The notes under the pieces are model-generated. The model was not told where the DNA came from and did not search any database. It worked only from the letters and a program-made list of their open reading frames with translations. A DNA stretch of 64,000 nt from Microcella alkaliphila (lineage in GTDB: Bacteria; Actinomycetota; Actinomycetes; Actinomycetales; Microbacteriaceae), in contig NZ_AP017315.1 in the NCBI RefSeq assembly GCF_002355395.1, positions 1,984,001-2,048,000 of the forward strand. The letters run 5' to 3'. This document shows, one piece after another, positions 1 through 10,795 of this stretch; position 1 is the first letter of the stretch; every line of letters begins with the position of its first letter. The position numbers were made by a program, and so were the translations under genes.

Positions 1-783
1 GAATCCGCCGCGCTGGTGCGCTCCGCGATTGACGGGGCCACCTCACCCCGCCGCGGAGGACCGCGCTTTGTGAGCGAATCCGAGATCGAACGCGCCGAAC
101 GCATCATCAACGACACCCGCACGACCGAGCAGATCGCCGTTGATGCGCTCGTCGAACTCGTTCGCATCGGCGGGCACGTCGCCCCCACCGAACTCATCGG
201 CGTCGCCCCGCCCGCCGTGCAGGTGATCGTCGCCGAACGCGACCTGCGCGCCCGAGCCGGCCTCGCCCGCGTCGAAGGCCAGAGCGAGCCCGTCAGCGTC
301 GCCACCGCCGAACGGCACCGCTGCGCCGCCGGAACCCTCGCCGTCGTCGTCGACGACGCCGGAGACGTGCTCAACCTCGGCCGCGAAACCCGCCTCTACA
401 CGCGCCGCCAGCGCCTCGCGCTCGCCGCCCGCGACGGAGGGTGCCGGTTCCCCGGCTGCGAGCGACCGCCCTCCTGGACGGAAGCCCACCACATCACCGA
501 ATGGATACACGGGGGCAGAACCGACGTCGCCAATGGAATCCTTCTCTGCCGACACCACCACATGCTGCTGCACAACAACGGTTGGCAGATCGAGCGCCAC
601 CTCACCGCCGGATTCGCCTTCCGGCCACCACCCGGCGTCGACCCGAGCCGAAGCCCGATACCCGCGCCCACCAAGAGCAGGGTGCTCCCCCGCGCGATCC
701 GAGTGAGAGAACGCCGCAGTGGCAGTGAGCCAGGCCCAATGGGAGCCGGGCCGAATGCGAGACGAAGGACGCCGAGCGACTAA
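1..783 (+). CDS. HNH endonuclease of the DUF222/13E12 type, 5' end outside window
   Basis: The reading frame is open from base 1, so the N-terminal part (normally a DUF222 region) lies to the left. The visible C-terminal part carries a classic HNH nuclease fold: a CRFPGC cysteine pair near visible residue 150, then EAHHITEW, N at VANG, and [11 protein letters not shown] about 25 residues later. The family is very abundant in actinobacteria, often in many copies per genome. A role as a mobile or repeat-associated nuclease is usually assumed but not proven. The tail after the HNH motif is basic and Arg-rich. Its TAA stop interlocks with the stop of the convergent gatA (bases 780-783). Family assignment is secure; cellular role is not. 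Confidence 0.88.
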   Translation, partial: ESAALVRSAIDGATSPRRGGPRFVSESEIERAERIINDTRTTEQIAVDALVELVRIGGHVAPTELIGVAPPAVQVIVAERDLRARAGLARVEGQSEPVSVATAERHRCAAGTLAVVVDDAGDVLNLGRETRLYTRRQRLALAARDGGCRFPGCERPPSWTEAHHITEWIHGGRTDVANGILLCRHHHMLLHNNGWQIERHLTAGFAFRPPPGVDPSRSPIPAPTKSRVLPRAIRVRERRSGSEPGPMGAGPNARRRTPSD

Positions 784-2285
784 CCGAGCTGCGGGGCCTT
801 CGCCCAGAGCGGGCCGCCCCAGTCCGACTCCAGCAGCTGCTCGACCGCCGCGCCCACCTGGTACAGCCGCGCGTCGTGCCGCGCCGGAGCCATGATCTGC
901 AGACCCGTCGGCAGCCCGTCCTCCGGCGCGAGCCCCATCGGCAGACTCATGCCCGGCACGCCCGCCAGGTTCGCCGGAATCGTCGTCACGTCGTTCAAGT
1001 ACATCGCCAGCGGGTCATCCAGCTTCTCGCCGAACTTAAACGCCGTGGTCGGCGCCGCCGGCGACACGAGCACGTCCGCCTGAGCGAAGCACGCGTTGAA
1101 GTCACGCTGAATCAGCGTGCGCACCTTTTGCGCACTGCCGTAGTACGCGTCGTAGTAGCCCGCCGACAGCGCGTACGTGCCGAGGATGATGCGGCGCTTC
1201 ACCTCCGGGCCAAAGCCCGCCTCGCGGGTCGCGGCCATGACGTCCTCGACGGTTCCGCCGGCAACGTCCACGCGCATCCCGAAGCGAACCGAGTCGAACT
1301 TCGCCAGGTTGCTCGACGCCTCCGCCGGCAAGATCAGGTAGTACGCGGCGATCGCGTACTGAAAGTGCGGGGCGCTGACCTCAACGATTTCCGCCCCCGC
1401 CGCCGACAGCATCTCGAGCGTCTCGTGGAAGCGCTGACGCACGCCCGGCTGGAAGCCCTCGCCGTCCAGGTCGGTCACGACGCCGACCCGCAGGCCCTTC
1501 AGCGCGTCGCCGGTGAGCCCCTCGCGGGCAGCGGCGGTCATCGACGGCCAGGCATCCGGGATGCTCGTCGCATCGCGCGGATCGTGCCCGCCGATCGCGT
1601 CGTGCAAGAGCGCCGCGTCGAGCACCGTGCGCGACACCGGCCCCACCTGGTCGAGCGAGCTCGCCAGCGCGATCGCGCCGTAGCGGCTCACCCCGCCGTA
1701 GGTGGGCTTCACGCCGACCGTGCCGGTGACGGCGCCGGGCTGGCGGATCGATCCGCCCGTGTCGGAGCCGAGCGCGAACGGCGCCTCGAACGCGGCAACC
1801 GCGGCCGCCGAGCCACCGCCCGAACCGCCCGGGATGCGCGTCAGGTCCCACGGGTTCTTGGTCGGCCCATACGCCGAAAACTCAGTGGAGGAGCCCATCG
1901 CGAACTCGTCCATGTTGGTCTTGCCGAGCGGCACCATGCGGGCGGCGCGAAGGCGCGCGACAACGGTCGCATCGTACGGCGGCACCCAGCCCTCGAGGAT
2001 CTTCGACCCGGACGTCGACGGCATGTCGAGCGTGCACAGCACGTCCTTGATCGCCACCGGAACGCCGGCCAGCTCGGGCAGCGCGTCGCCCGCGGCGCGG
2101 TCGGCGTCGACCTGCGCGGCCACCTCGAGGGCCTGCTCGCTCACGTGCAGGAACGCGTGCACGTCACCGTCGACGGCCGCGATGCGGTCGAGGTGCGCCT
2201 GCGTGACCTCGACGGCGCTGACCTCGCCCGCCGAAAGACGGTGCGCCAGGTCGGCGGCGGTCGCGTGGATCAGCTCGGCGCTCAC
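780..2285 (-). CDS. gatA: Asp-tRNA(Asn)/Glu-tRNA(Gln) amidotransferase subunit A
   Basis: This is the amidase subunit of GatCAB, which releases ammonia from glutamine to convert Glu-tRNA(Gln) and/or Asp-tRNA(Asn) to the correct amide. The full-length 501-residue protein shows the amidase-signature triad: Lys80 in GVPVAIKD, Ser155 in [11 protein letters not shown] and Ser179 in [10 protein letters not shown]. The start is GTG, overlapping the gatC stop as GTGA, so translation is coupled to gatC. The partner gatB would be expected next on the minus strand, but the next gene is the convergent HNH gene. gatB must be elsewhere or beyond the left edge. Confidence 0.97.
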   Translation of the reverse strand: MSAELIHATAADLAHRLSAGEVSAVEVTQAHLDRIAAVDGDVHAFLHVSEQALEVAAQVDADRAAGDALPELAGVPVAIKDVLCTLDMPSTSGSKILEGWVPPYDATVVARLRAARMVPLGKTNMDEFAMGSSTEFSAYGPTKNPWDLTRIPGGSGGGSAAAVAAFEAPFALGSDTGGSIRQPGAVTGTVGVKPTYGGVSRYGAIALASSLDQVGPVSRTVLDAALLHDAIGGHDPRDATSIPDAWPSMTAAAREGLTGDALKGLRVGVVTDLDGEGFQPGVRQRFHETLEMLSAAGAEIVEVSAPHFQYAIAAYYLILPAEASSNLAKFDSVRFGMRVDVAGGTVEDVMAATREAGFGPEVKRRIILGTYALSAGYYDAYYGSAQKVRTLIQRDFNACFAQADVLVSPAAPTTAFKFGEKLDDPLAMYLNDVTTIPANLAGVPGMSLPMGLAPEDGLPTGLQIMAPARHDARLYQVGAAVEQLLESDWGGPLWAKAPQLG

Positions 2286-2581
2286 TGCTCCTCCCCCAGG
2301 ATCGCGGTGACGCGAAAGCGGGTGCCGTCGCTGTCGGGCGCGCCGGCGAGCGCCTCGGCGGTCGTGAGGGGCGTGCCCGGCTCATCGACGCGCATCCCGC
2401 CCGTCAGCGGAATCGGGTGGCTGGTCGCCGGAATGTCATCGCCCGCGACCTGCTGCACGGTCGCGACGGCGTCGACGATCGCTCCCAGTTCGGTCGTCAG
2501 TGACGCGATCTCGTCCTCGGTGAGGGCGATGCGCGCGAGCGACGCGAGGTGGCGCACGCTCTCGGGCGTGATTTCAGACAT
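2282..2581 (-). CDS. gatC: Asp-tRNA(Asn)/Glu-tRNA(Gln) amidotransferase subunit C
   Basis: This 99-residue protein matches the small GatC subunit, which wraps around and stabilises GatA against GatB. The N-terminal segment [17 protein letters not shown] is typical of the family. The middle has the usual variable linker, and a late VDEPGTPLT segment precedes the C-terminus. It is the first gene of a gatC-gatA operon with GTGA overlap to gatA. The start is ATG. A TAGGAT box lies about 65 nt upstream. Confidence 0.95.
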   Translation of the reverse strand: MSEITPESVRHLASLARIALTEDEIASLTTELGAIVDAVATVQQVAGDDIPATSHPIPLTGGMRVDEPGTPLTTAEALAGAPDSDGTRFRVTAILGEEQ

Positions 2582-2644
2582 GCACGACTCCAGCCGTTGG
2601 CGGTCGATCGAGGGGATGCCCGCGAGCGGCGGGCCGACCCGACC

Positions 2645-2650
2645 ATCCTA
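2645..2650 (-). promoter_or_regulatory. Possible -10 box of gatCA
   Basis: TAGGAT on the minus strand fits the actinobacterial TANNNT -10 pattern. It would give a leader of about 55 nt before gatC. No convincing -35 is visible. This is inference from motif and position only. Confidence 0.35.
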
Positions 2651-2773
2651 CTGAGGGCTCGCGCGAGGAACGGGCGCGCGGGCGGGCGGGCCTCCCCCAA
2701 CGTTTTCGTGTTGCCGTGCGTCTGGACCAGTAGAAGCGCACCCGAACGGGTGCTCCCGCCGAAAGGAACGGCC

Positions 2774-3229
2774 ATGACTTTCCGAACTCGCACCTCCGCC
2801 ATCGCCCGGCTCGGCCTCGCGGCGACCGCCGGCGTGCTCGCGATGGGGCTTGCCGGATGCGCGGCCAGCGCATCCGCTGACAGCTCCGCCCCCGACGGCA
2901 CCTGGATGCTCGTGAGCGCCAGCGACGCGAACGGTCCCCTTCCTGTCGACGCCGGCCCCGTCACCCTCGTCATCGACGACGGCAGCGTCGGCGGCGAAGT
3001 GTGCAACGCCTACGGCGGGAACTTCGCCGGCACGGTCGGTCGGACCTCCGCCGGCGAGATGACGATCAGTGAGGTGTTCAGCACCTACATGTGGTGTGAG
3101 CCGGAGGAGTTGATGGACCTCGAAATGCGTTACCTCGGCGCCCTCACGTCGGCGACGAAGGCGCAGCTCATCGAGGGTGCCCTCGTGCTCGCCGGCGACG
3201 ACGTGCGGCTGCGCTTCGAACGCGAGTAA
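2774..3229 (+). CDS. META-domain-like lipoprotein
   Basis: The start is the ATG preceded by AAAGGA with correct spacing; longer in-frame extensions have no ribosome site. The product is 151 residues. It has a lipoprotein signal peptide (hydrophobic stretch, then MGLAGC lipobox with Cys near residue 33). The mature part fits the META/HslJ fold: GTWMLVSASD, a CNAYGGNF motif and a late TLR-type strand DDVRLRFERE. HslJ-like proteins are envelope proteins linked to stress tolerance; the exact role here is unknown. It diverges from gatCA. Its end is followed by a GC-rich 66-nt gap before a convergent lipoprotein gene. Confidence 0.8.
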   Translation: MTFRTRTSAIARLGLAATAGVLAMGLAGCAASASADSSAPDGTWMLVSASDANGPLPVDAGPVTLVIDDGSVGGEVCNAYGGNFAGTVGRTSAGEMTISEVFSTYMWCEPEELMDLEMRYLGALTSATKAQLIEGALVLAGDDVRLRFERE

Positions 3230-3295
3230 GGACAGCAGCGCGGCGGCGGCGCGGCGCGGGGCGCTGTAGTGCGGGCGGCGTGAGTCCTCGACGCT

Positions 3296-3748
3296 CTACG
3301 CGGGGCGGCACTCGCTTTCGCCCGTGATCGTCATCGCCGTCTCACTCACCCGAAACAGCAGCAGCTCCCCGGCCGGCGTCTCGGCGCGCACCTCGACCAC
3401 GTCGCCGATCTCGGAGACGGTCGTGCGCATCCCGGAGTCGGTGAAGTGGCGTTGCATGCGCCCGGCGGCCTCCTCGATGCCGTCGCCCGGCGCCGGACCG
3501 GTGCGCAGCGCCGGGATGCGCGCCCCCGTCACCCACAGCGGGATCGTGCACTCGCGCGGACTCGGGTCGTCCTTCACCTGCCAGGTTCCGCCCGCGGCAT
3601 GCTGCGCCGCGTCGACGAGGGTGATGAAGCGGTCGCGGGCATGCTGGTCGGTGACGTCCGTAGTGGGCGACAGCGCGCATCCGCTCAGAAGGAGAGCCGC
3701 CGCCACGAGAGACGCGACCGTGCGGGGCAACGCGCGTGCGGGGGGCAT
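3296..3748 (-). CDS. Small hypothetical lipoprotein
   Basis: The product is 150 residues. A clear lipoprotein signal is present: basic N-terminus, LVAAALLL core and LLLSGC lipobox (Cys at residue 24). The rest is a soluble domain of about 125 residues with two further cysteines (ECTIPLW and ESECRPA), which could form a disulfide outside the membrane. I do not recognise the family. The ATG has a GGAG about 4 nt upstream, and a TACCGT box sits about 30 nt upstream. It stands alone between the META lipoprotein and the DUF1023 hydrolase gene. Confidence 0.72.
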   Translation of the reverse strand: MPPARALPRTVASLVAAALLLSGCALSPTTDVTDQHARDRFITLVDAAQHAAGGTWQVKDDPSPRECTIPLWVTGARIPALRTGPAPGDGIEEAAGRMQRHFTDSGMRTTVSEIGDVVEVRAETPAGELLLFRVSETAMTITGESECRPA

Positions 3749-3818
3749 GGGACTCCATTGGTGACCGGTCGAAGCACGGTAGCACCGGGACGCGGCCGGC
3801 GGGCAGAGTGCTGACAGG

Positions 3819-5318
3819 TCAGTACGTGAGCGCGTAGTCGAGCGTGCGCAGGGCGTCGGTGCTCGTGCCGTCGGTGACGAGCTCGCCGCGGTCGATAGCG
3901 ATGAGGGCGAGGTTGCGCATCGACTCGGTTCCGGGGCTGAAGTAGGAGTTGTGGCCGGTCGAGCCTTCGAGCACGCGGTTGGTGATGACGTCGATGCCGC
4001 CGGCGACGTTCATGGCGCGGGCGCCGAAGTCGGACGAGCCCGGGTCGAGGCCGAAGAACGACGAGTTCGGGATCGGATCCCACGCTGCCTCGCCGACGAA
4101 GACATCGCCGCGCACGTTCAGCGTGGCAACGCTCGCGCCGGGGGCGCCCGGCGAGCCGATCATCGCGAGGGCGTCGACGGTTGCGGAGGTTTCGGTGAGA
4201 GCGAGCATCGCGGCCGTCGACCCGTACGAGTGGGCGAGCAGCGACAGGTAGGGCGCGTTGTCGCCGCGGAGGGTCTGCAGGCCAAGCACGGCGGAGGCGA
4301 TCGCATCGCGGCCCTCGTAGGCGAGGTCGAGGCTTCCGACGTTCAGCAGGTGCGGGGTCTGGTAGCCGATCCAGGCGACGCTGGCGACCGTGGGGGTGGA
4401 CGCGTCGGTGTCGGAAGTTGCGTCGGTGGCGGGCGTTGCGCCGGTCGCGCTGTCGAGCAGCGTCAGCCACGTGACCTGCTCGTCGTGCAGGCGGGCCGCG
4501 GTGTCGACCCACTCCACCATGCTCTGCTGAACGCTGATGAACATGCCCGGCACGATGTAGCTGACGTAGTCAGCGGTGGCGAGGTCACCGACGACGATCG
4601 CCGCCTTGCCCTGACCTTCGACGTCGAGGCTGATGAGCTGGCGCGGAGGGTTCGCGGTGGCGGGGCCGAGCGCGTCGAGCACCGAGTAGAGCATCTGCAG
4701 TTGCTCGCGCTGCTGCAGCCGCTCGGAGGCTCCAAGGCTCATCGGGTCGGCGAGTTCGAGGGCGTTCACGACCGAGCGCAGGTGCGACCGGTTCGCCATG
4801 TCGCGCATGACATACGGCACGCCGTCGAGGTTGCCGACGAGGCGCGGGGCGGCGCTCACGAGGCTGAGCTGCGTCGCGGCGTCGAGGTTCGACCACCAGC
4901 GGTCGACCTGGCGTGGGGCCGGCGGCCGAGCGAGGGTGCGCTCGACCAGCTGCGGGTTGGCGGCCAGAACCCGGGCGGTCTCGGCGGCGGGGAGGGCGCC
5001 GAGACCGCGGAGAAGTTGGGTTCCGCGGGTGGAGGTGAGACGAGTGAGGTCGGGGATCGCCGCGACGGCCGGCGTGGCGGAGGAGGCGGCGGGGCCGGCG
5101 GGGCCGGCGGACGAGGATGCGGGGGCAGATGCCGGCGCGGACGCGTGGGTGGTGGCCGCCTCGGGCAGCGATGCGAGGGGGCCGAGGGCGTGGGGGGCGG
5201 CGGCCTGAACGATGCTTGCCGACAGCTCAGGGCGGGGGTGTTCGAGCGCGGTTGAGGGCCCCGCCGCCGCCATTACGGTCAACGAGGCGATGATTGCCGC
5301 TGCGGCATCGACCACCAC
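3819..5318 (-). CDS. Secreted alpha/beta hydrolase, DUF1023 family
   Basis: This 499-residue protein starts with a probable signal peptide (hydrophobic residues 5-25, then ALEHP). An Ala/Pro/Ser-rich linker of about 60 residues follows. The C-terminal half has the DUF1023 hydrolase pattern: repeated WIGYQTPHL-type strand, the nucleophile elbow LLAHSYGSTAAML, a later NSSFFGLDPGSSDFGA acid region and the GSTGHNSYFSPGTES histidine region. These suggest an intact Ser-Asp-His triad. DUF1023 proteins are secreted actinobacterial esterase-like enzymes; the substrate is not known. A GAGGGG ribosome site precedes the GTG start. A 427-bp gene-free stretch lies upstream. Confidence 0.75.
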   Translation of the reverse strand: MVVDAAAAIIASLTVMAAAGPSTALEHPRPELSASIVQAAAPHALGPLASLPEAATTHASAPASAPASSSAGPAGPAASSATPAVAAIPDLTRLTSTRGTQLLRGLGALPAAETARVLAANPQLVERTLARPPAPRQVDRWWSNLDAATQLSLVSAAPRLVGNLDGVPYVMRDMANRSHLRSVVNALELADPMSLGASERLQQREQLQMLYSVLDALGPATANPPRQLISLDVEGQGKAAIVVGDLATADYVSYIVPGMFISVQQSMVEWVDTAARLHDEQVTWLTLLDSATGATPATDATSDTDASTPTVASVAWIGYQTPHLLNVGSLDLAYEGRDAIASAVLGLQTLRGDNAPYLSLLAHSYGSTAAMLALTETSATVDALAMIGSPGAPGASVATLNVRGDVFVGEAAWDPIPNSSFFGLDPGSSDFGARAMNVAGGIDVITNRVLEGSTGHNSYFSPGTESMRNLALIAIDRGELVTDGTSTDALRTLDYALTY

Positions 5319-5745
5319 GCGAGATTCCCCTCAACCGCCGAATGATCGGGCTACCCCTGCATGGGTCACACGGCGTTCCCTCAGAGTAAGCGAATTACCC
5401 CACTTATGGGGGATTTTTTTCGAGAAGCTCCCAGGCTTCACGCAACGGTTACACGGAGGAAACCGAAAATCGGGGTGATGCAGGTGTGACGGGAGGGGTC
5501 ACTGTGGTTGATCGCCGCCTGTGGACCGTGGGGCTACAGGGGCCAAAGTGGCGCTTGCGAGTCGGTTGGAGGGGGCGGCAGTGGCGGGCGCGACGCCGCT
5601 GGGGGTCCGATGGGTGTCGACATGGGGAGGGGAGACGCCCACTGTGCCGGTCACGGGACGCTGTAATGATGTGGCGCACGTGAGGAATCTGTTCGCGGTG
5701 TCGGGCCTGTCGTGGTGACGCAGCCATCCGTCGCTCGTCGCGACG
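5319..5745. other. Gene-free stretch between ligA and the DUF1023 hydrolase gene
   Basis: No convincing gene is seen in 427 bp: short open frames here lack ribosome sites and have Arg/Trp-rich, non-protein-like composition. The right half is simply downstream of ligA. The left half is the leader/promoter region of the hydrolase gene. It contains a hairpin with a T-run pointing rightward (5398-5420), which does not fit any annotated gene. Confidence 0.5.
5398..5420 (+). terminator. Terminator-like hairpin plus T7 on the plus strand
   Basis: CCCCA (5398-5402), loop CTTA, TGGGG (5407-5411), then GA and seven T. This is the only simple stem-plus-T-run in this gap. It faces the plus strand, where no gene lies upstream, so it would end only a transcript antisense to the hydrolase gene. 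On the minus strand it is an A-tract followed by a stem inside the hydrolase leader. Confidence 0.35.
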
Positions 5746-8157
<2,412 letters not shown>

Positions 8158-9381
8158 CTAGGCTGGCACCGGCACTGCGCTCACCGTGCGGTCGATCGTG
8201 CACTGGCCGAGCACCCGCGTGCCGACGTAGACGACCGCGGTCTGGCCGGGCGCGATGCCCATGAGCGGCTCGTCGACACGCACCACGAGCTCGAGCGCGC
8301 CAGCGTTGCCAGCGTTGTCTGCGTCGTCGCCCTTACTAGCGTCGCCGCGCTCGGCACCGTCGCTGCGATCGCCGCTCGTCGCGCTCACGACCTGCGCGAC
8401 CGCCGGCACCGGGTCGGCGTGCGCGCGCACCTGCACCTCGCAGGCGAACTCGGAGACGCGACCGCGAGCATCCCCCGACGCGATGCCGCTCGCGACCGGA
8501 TCAAGCCCCGCCCACGTGAAGCGGGCCCCGGCGAGCTCGCGAATCGCGAGCGCCTCCTTCGGGCCGACGACGACCGTGTTCTCTTTCGGGCGCACCTCGA
8601 GCACGAAGCGCGGACGCCCATCGGGCGCGGGCCGGCCGAGGTTCAGGCCGCGGCGCTGGCCGACCGTGAAGCTGGTCGCGCCGTCGTGCTCGCCGACGGC
8701 CGCGCCCTCGCGGTCGACGATGAGCCCCTGGCGGGGCGGGATGCGCTCCCCCAGCCACGCGCGCGTGTCGCCGTCCGGGATGAAGCAGATGTCGTGGCTG
8801 TCGGGCTTCTGTGCGACCGACAGCCCGCGGGCGGCGGCCTCGGCGCGCACCTCCGCCTTCGACGGGGTCGTTCCGAGCGGGAACATCGCGTGGGCCAGCT
8901 GCTCGCTCGTGAGCACGCCCAGCACGTACGACTGGTCTTTCGCCTCGTCGCCCGCGCGGTGCAGCTCGCGGTTGCCGTTCTCGTCGGTGACGATGTGCGC
9001 GTAGTGGCCGGTGACGACGGCGTCGAAGCCGAGCGCGAGCGCCTTCTCGAGCACGGCGGCGAACTTGATGCGCTCGTTGCAGCGCATGCAGGGGTTCGGG
9101 GTGCGGCCGGCGGCGTACTCGTCGATGAAGTCGTTCACGACGTCGTCGGCGAAGCGCTCCGAGAAATCCCACACGTAGAACGGAATTCCGAGCTTCTCGG
9201 CCGCACGCCGCGCATCGAGTGAGTCTTCGATCGTGCAGCAGCCGCGGCTGCCGGTGCGCAGGGTGCCCGGCATGCGGCTGAGCGCCAGGTGCACGCCGAC
9301 GACCTCGTGGCCCGCGTCGACGGCGCGCGCGGCAGCCACCGCGGAGTCGACCCCGCCACTCATCGCCGCCAGAACACGCAT
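8158..9381 (-). CDS. mnmA: tRNA 2-thiouridine synthesis enzyme
   Basis: MnmA adenylates and thiolates U34 of Lys, Glu and Gln tRNAs, taking sulfur from a cysteine desulfurase. The ATG at 9381 gives the canonical N-terminus with the PP-loop [11 protein letters not shown]; the longer frame would need a TTG. Catalytic cysteines are Cys101 (NPCMRCN) and Cys199 ([12 protein letters not shown]), as in the family. The product is 407 residues; usual length is about 360-370. The excess is mostly a low-complexity Asp/Gly/Ala-rich insert of about 27 residues in the C-terminal barrel (near 8296-8376). The cysteine desulfurase gene lies just upstream and is the likely sulfur donor. Confidence 0.96.
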   Translation of the reverse strand: MRVLAAMSGGVDSAVAAARAVDAGHEVVGVHLALSRMPGTLRTGSRGCCTIEDSLDARRAAEKLGIPFYVWDFSERFADDVVNDFIDEYAAGRTPNPCMRCNERIKFAAVLEKALALGFDAVVTGHYAHIVTDENGNRELHRAGDEAKDQSYVLGVLTSEQLAHAMFPLGTTPSKAEVRAEAAARGLSVAQKPDSHDICFIPDGDTRAWLGERIPPRQGLIVDREGAAVGEHDGATSFTVGQRRGLNLGRPAPDGRPRFVLEVRPKENTVVVGPKEALAIRELAGARFTWAGLDPVASGIASGDARGRVSEFACEVQVRAHADPVPAVAQVVSATSGDRSDGAERGDASKGDDADNAGNAGALELVVRVDEPLMGIAPGQTAVVYVGTRVLGQCTIDRTVSAVPVPA

Positions 9382-9388
9382 ACCTACA

Positions 9389-9394
9389 AGGGTA
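9389..9394 (-). promoter_or_regulatory. -10 box giving leaderless mnmA
   Basis: TACCCT on the minus strand is followed by 7 nt and then the mnmA ATG. No ribosome site is visible, so a leaderless transcript is likely. Confidence 0.45.
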
Positions 9395-9515
9395 CGCGGG
9401 GCCCGCAAATCGGCAGGGGGATGCGCGGCGCGACTACCCGGGAAACCGCACGGCCTCGCGGTGGCGGCACGACGTCGTCCGGGCTGCCGCCCCGGGCGGC
9501 GCGGCCGCGTCCGCG

Positions 9516-10715
9516 CTACCGCCCCAGCCGCGGCGTGCGGGCCGCGAGCCCCGCCGCGAGCGCCCGCTCGACGGCCGGCGGGAGGGCGGCGAGCAACCCG
9601 TCGATGTCGGCGGCCGTCGTGTCGGGGCCGAGGGTGATGCGCAGAGCGCCGCGAGCATCCGATTCGGAGACGCCCATCGCCTGCAGCACGTGCGACGGTT
9701 CGGGCACCCCCGCCTGGCAGGCCGACCCGGTCGAGACGGCGAAGCCCGCCTGGTCGAGCAGGAACAGCAGCGAGTCGCCCTCGGCGCCGGGCACGCGCAG
9801 ATGCACGGTTCCGGGCAGCGCGTCGCCCGTCGCCCCGTCGGCGAGCGCCCCCGACAGCACCGCCTGCGGCACCGATTCACGGATGCCCGCGGCCAGCCGA
9901 TCACGCAGCGCACGCTTGTGGGCGGCGCGGCTCTCGAGGGCCGCGTGCGCGTGCTCGGCGGCGACGGCGAAGGCGACGGCCCCCGCGGCGTCCATCGTGC
10001 CGGCGCGTCCGCGCTGCTGGCCGCCACCGTGCAGCAGCGGTTCGACGTCGACGCCGCGCCGGATCACGATCGCGCCCACCCCGACGGGCCCGCCGATCTT
10101 GTGCGCCGAGATCGACACGGCACTCACACCGGCCGGCAGCGGCGCGAGCGGCAGCTGCCCGTAGGCGGCGATCGCGTCGACGTGCAGGGGAACGCCGCGC
10201 GCGGCCGCCAGCCGAGCGGCGTCCGCCACCGGCTGCAGCGTGCCGACCTCATTGTTCGCGGCAAGCATCGTGACGAGGGCGACGCGGTCGCCGTGGGCGA
10301 CGAGCGAATCTTCGAGAGCGGTGACGCGCATCCGGCCCGCCCCATCGACAGGAATCGTGACGAGCTCGGCCCCCGCGTTCGCGATCAGCCAGTCGACGGC
10401 GTCGAGCGTGGCGTGATGCTCGGCGGCCGTCATGAGAATGACGGGGCGCGTGGCGTCACGCTGGCGGCGCCAGTAAAGACCCTTCACACCGGTGTTCACG
10501 GCCTCGGTGCCGCCGCCCGTCAGGGTCAGCTCGACGGCGTCGACCCCGAGCGTTGCCGCGATGCGGGCCCGCGCGTCGTCGAGCACGGCGCGGGCCGCCT
10601 GACCCGCCGAGTGGATCGACGACGGGTTGCCGACCACGGCGAGCGCCTCAGCGAAGGCGGCACGCACGCTCGCCGGCATGGGTGAGGTGGCGGCGTGGTC
10701 GAGGTAGACGGTCAC
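9516..10715 (-). CDS. Cysteine desulfurase (NifS/IscS class V aminotransferase family)
   Basis: This PLP enzyme takes sulfur from cysteine for tRNA thiolation and possibly Fe-S assembly. The GTG start at 10715 is preceded by GGAGGGAGG; it gives [12 protein letters not shown], the family's standard N-terminus. Visible key residues are the cofactor Lys206 in SAHKIGGP, His100/101 in AAEHHATLD, and catalytic Cys332 in STGSACQAG. The length (399 residues) is normal. It heads a minus-strand series with mnmA about 130 nt downstream, so sulfur donation to MnmA is the most direct role. It diverges from glgX, with overlapping -10 boxes in between. Confidence 0.95.
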   Translation of the reverse strand: MTVYLDHAATSPMPASVRAAFAEALAVVGNPSSIHSAGQAARAVLDDARARIAATLGVDAVELTLTGGGTEAVNTGVKGLYWRRQRDATRPVILMTAAEHHATLDAVDWLIANAGAELVTIPVDGAGRMRVTALEDSLVAHGDRVALVTMLAANNEVGTLQPVADAARLAAARGVPLHVDAIAAYGQLPLAPLPAGVSAVSISAHKIGGPVGVGAIVIRRGVDVEPLLHGGGQQRGRAGTMDAAGAVAFAVAAEHAHAALESRAAHKRALRDRLAAGIRESVPQAVLSGALADGATGDALPGTVHLRVPGAEGDSLLFLLDQAGFAVSTGSACQAGVPEPSHVLQAMGVSESDARGALRITLGPDTTAADIDGLLAALPPAVERALAAGLAARTPRLGR

Positions 10716-10783
10716 GGCGGCCTCCCTCCGGCACAGGGTCGAATCGTGATGCGGCGTGGTCAGAATGGCGCGCGCCCACCGCA

Positions 10784-10790
10784 TAGCCTA
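10784..10790. promoter_or_regulatory. Overlapping divergent -10 boxes for glgX and the cysteine desulfurase
   Basis: TAGCCT on the plus strand (10784-10789) ends 6 nt before the glgX ATG, giving a leaderless mRNA. The minus strand reads TAGGCT over 10785-10790 and would drive the desulfurase gene with a leader of about 60 nt. The two boxes occupy the same bases, so the two promoters should compete. Confidence 0.45.
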
Positions 10791-10795
10791 GGCAA

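Noticed and set aside
1..783. HNH gene as part of an integrated mobile element
   Set aside because: No integrase, direct repeats or tRNA target nearby within the window; cannot be supported.
876..2654. Open frame of 592 codons on the plus strand opposite gatA-gatC
   Set aside because: Arg/His/Ala-rich translation without domains, fully antisense to two clear genes.
5301..5480. Cyclic-di-AMP riboswitch before the DUF1023 gene
   Set aside because: A few words resemble the motif (GGGAACGCC, GACCCATGCAGGGG), but spacing and the paired regions do not fit.
5449..5727. Short frames on both strands in the gap after ligA
   Set aside because: No ribosome site, Arg/Trp/His-rich, no resemblance to proteins; treated as non-coding.
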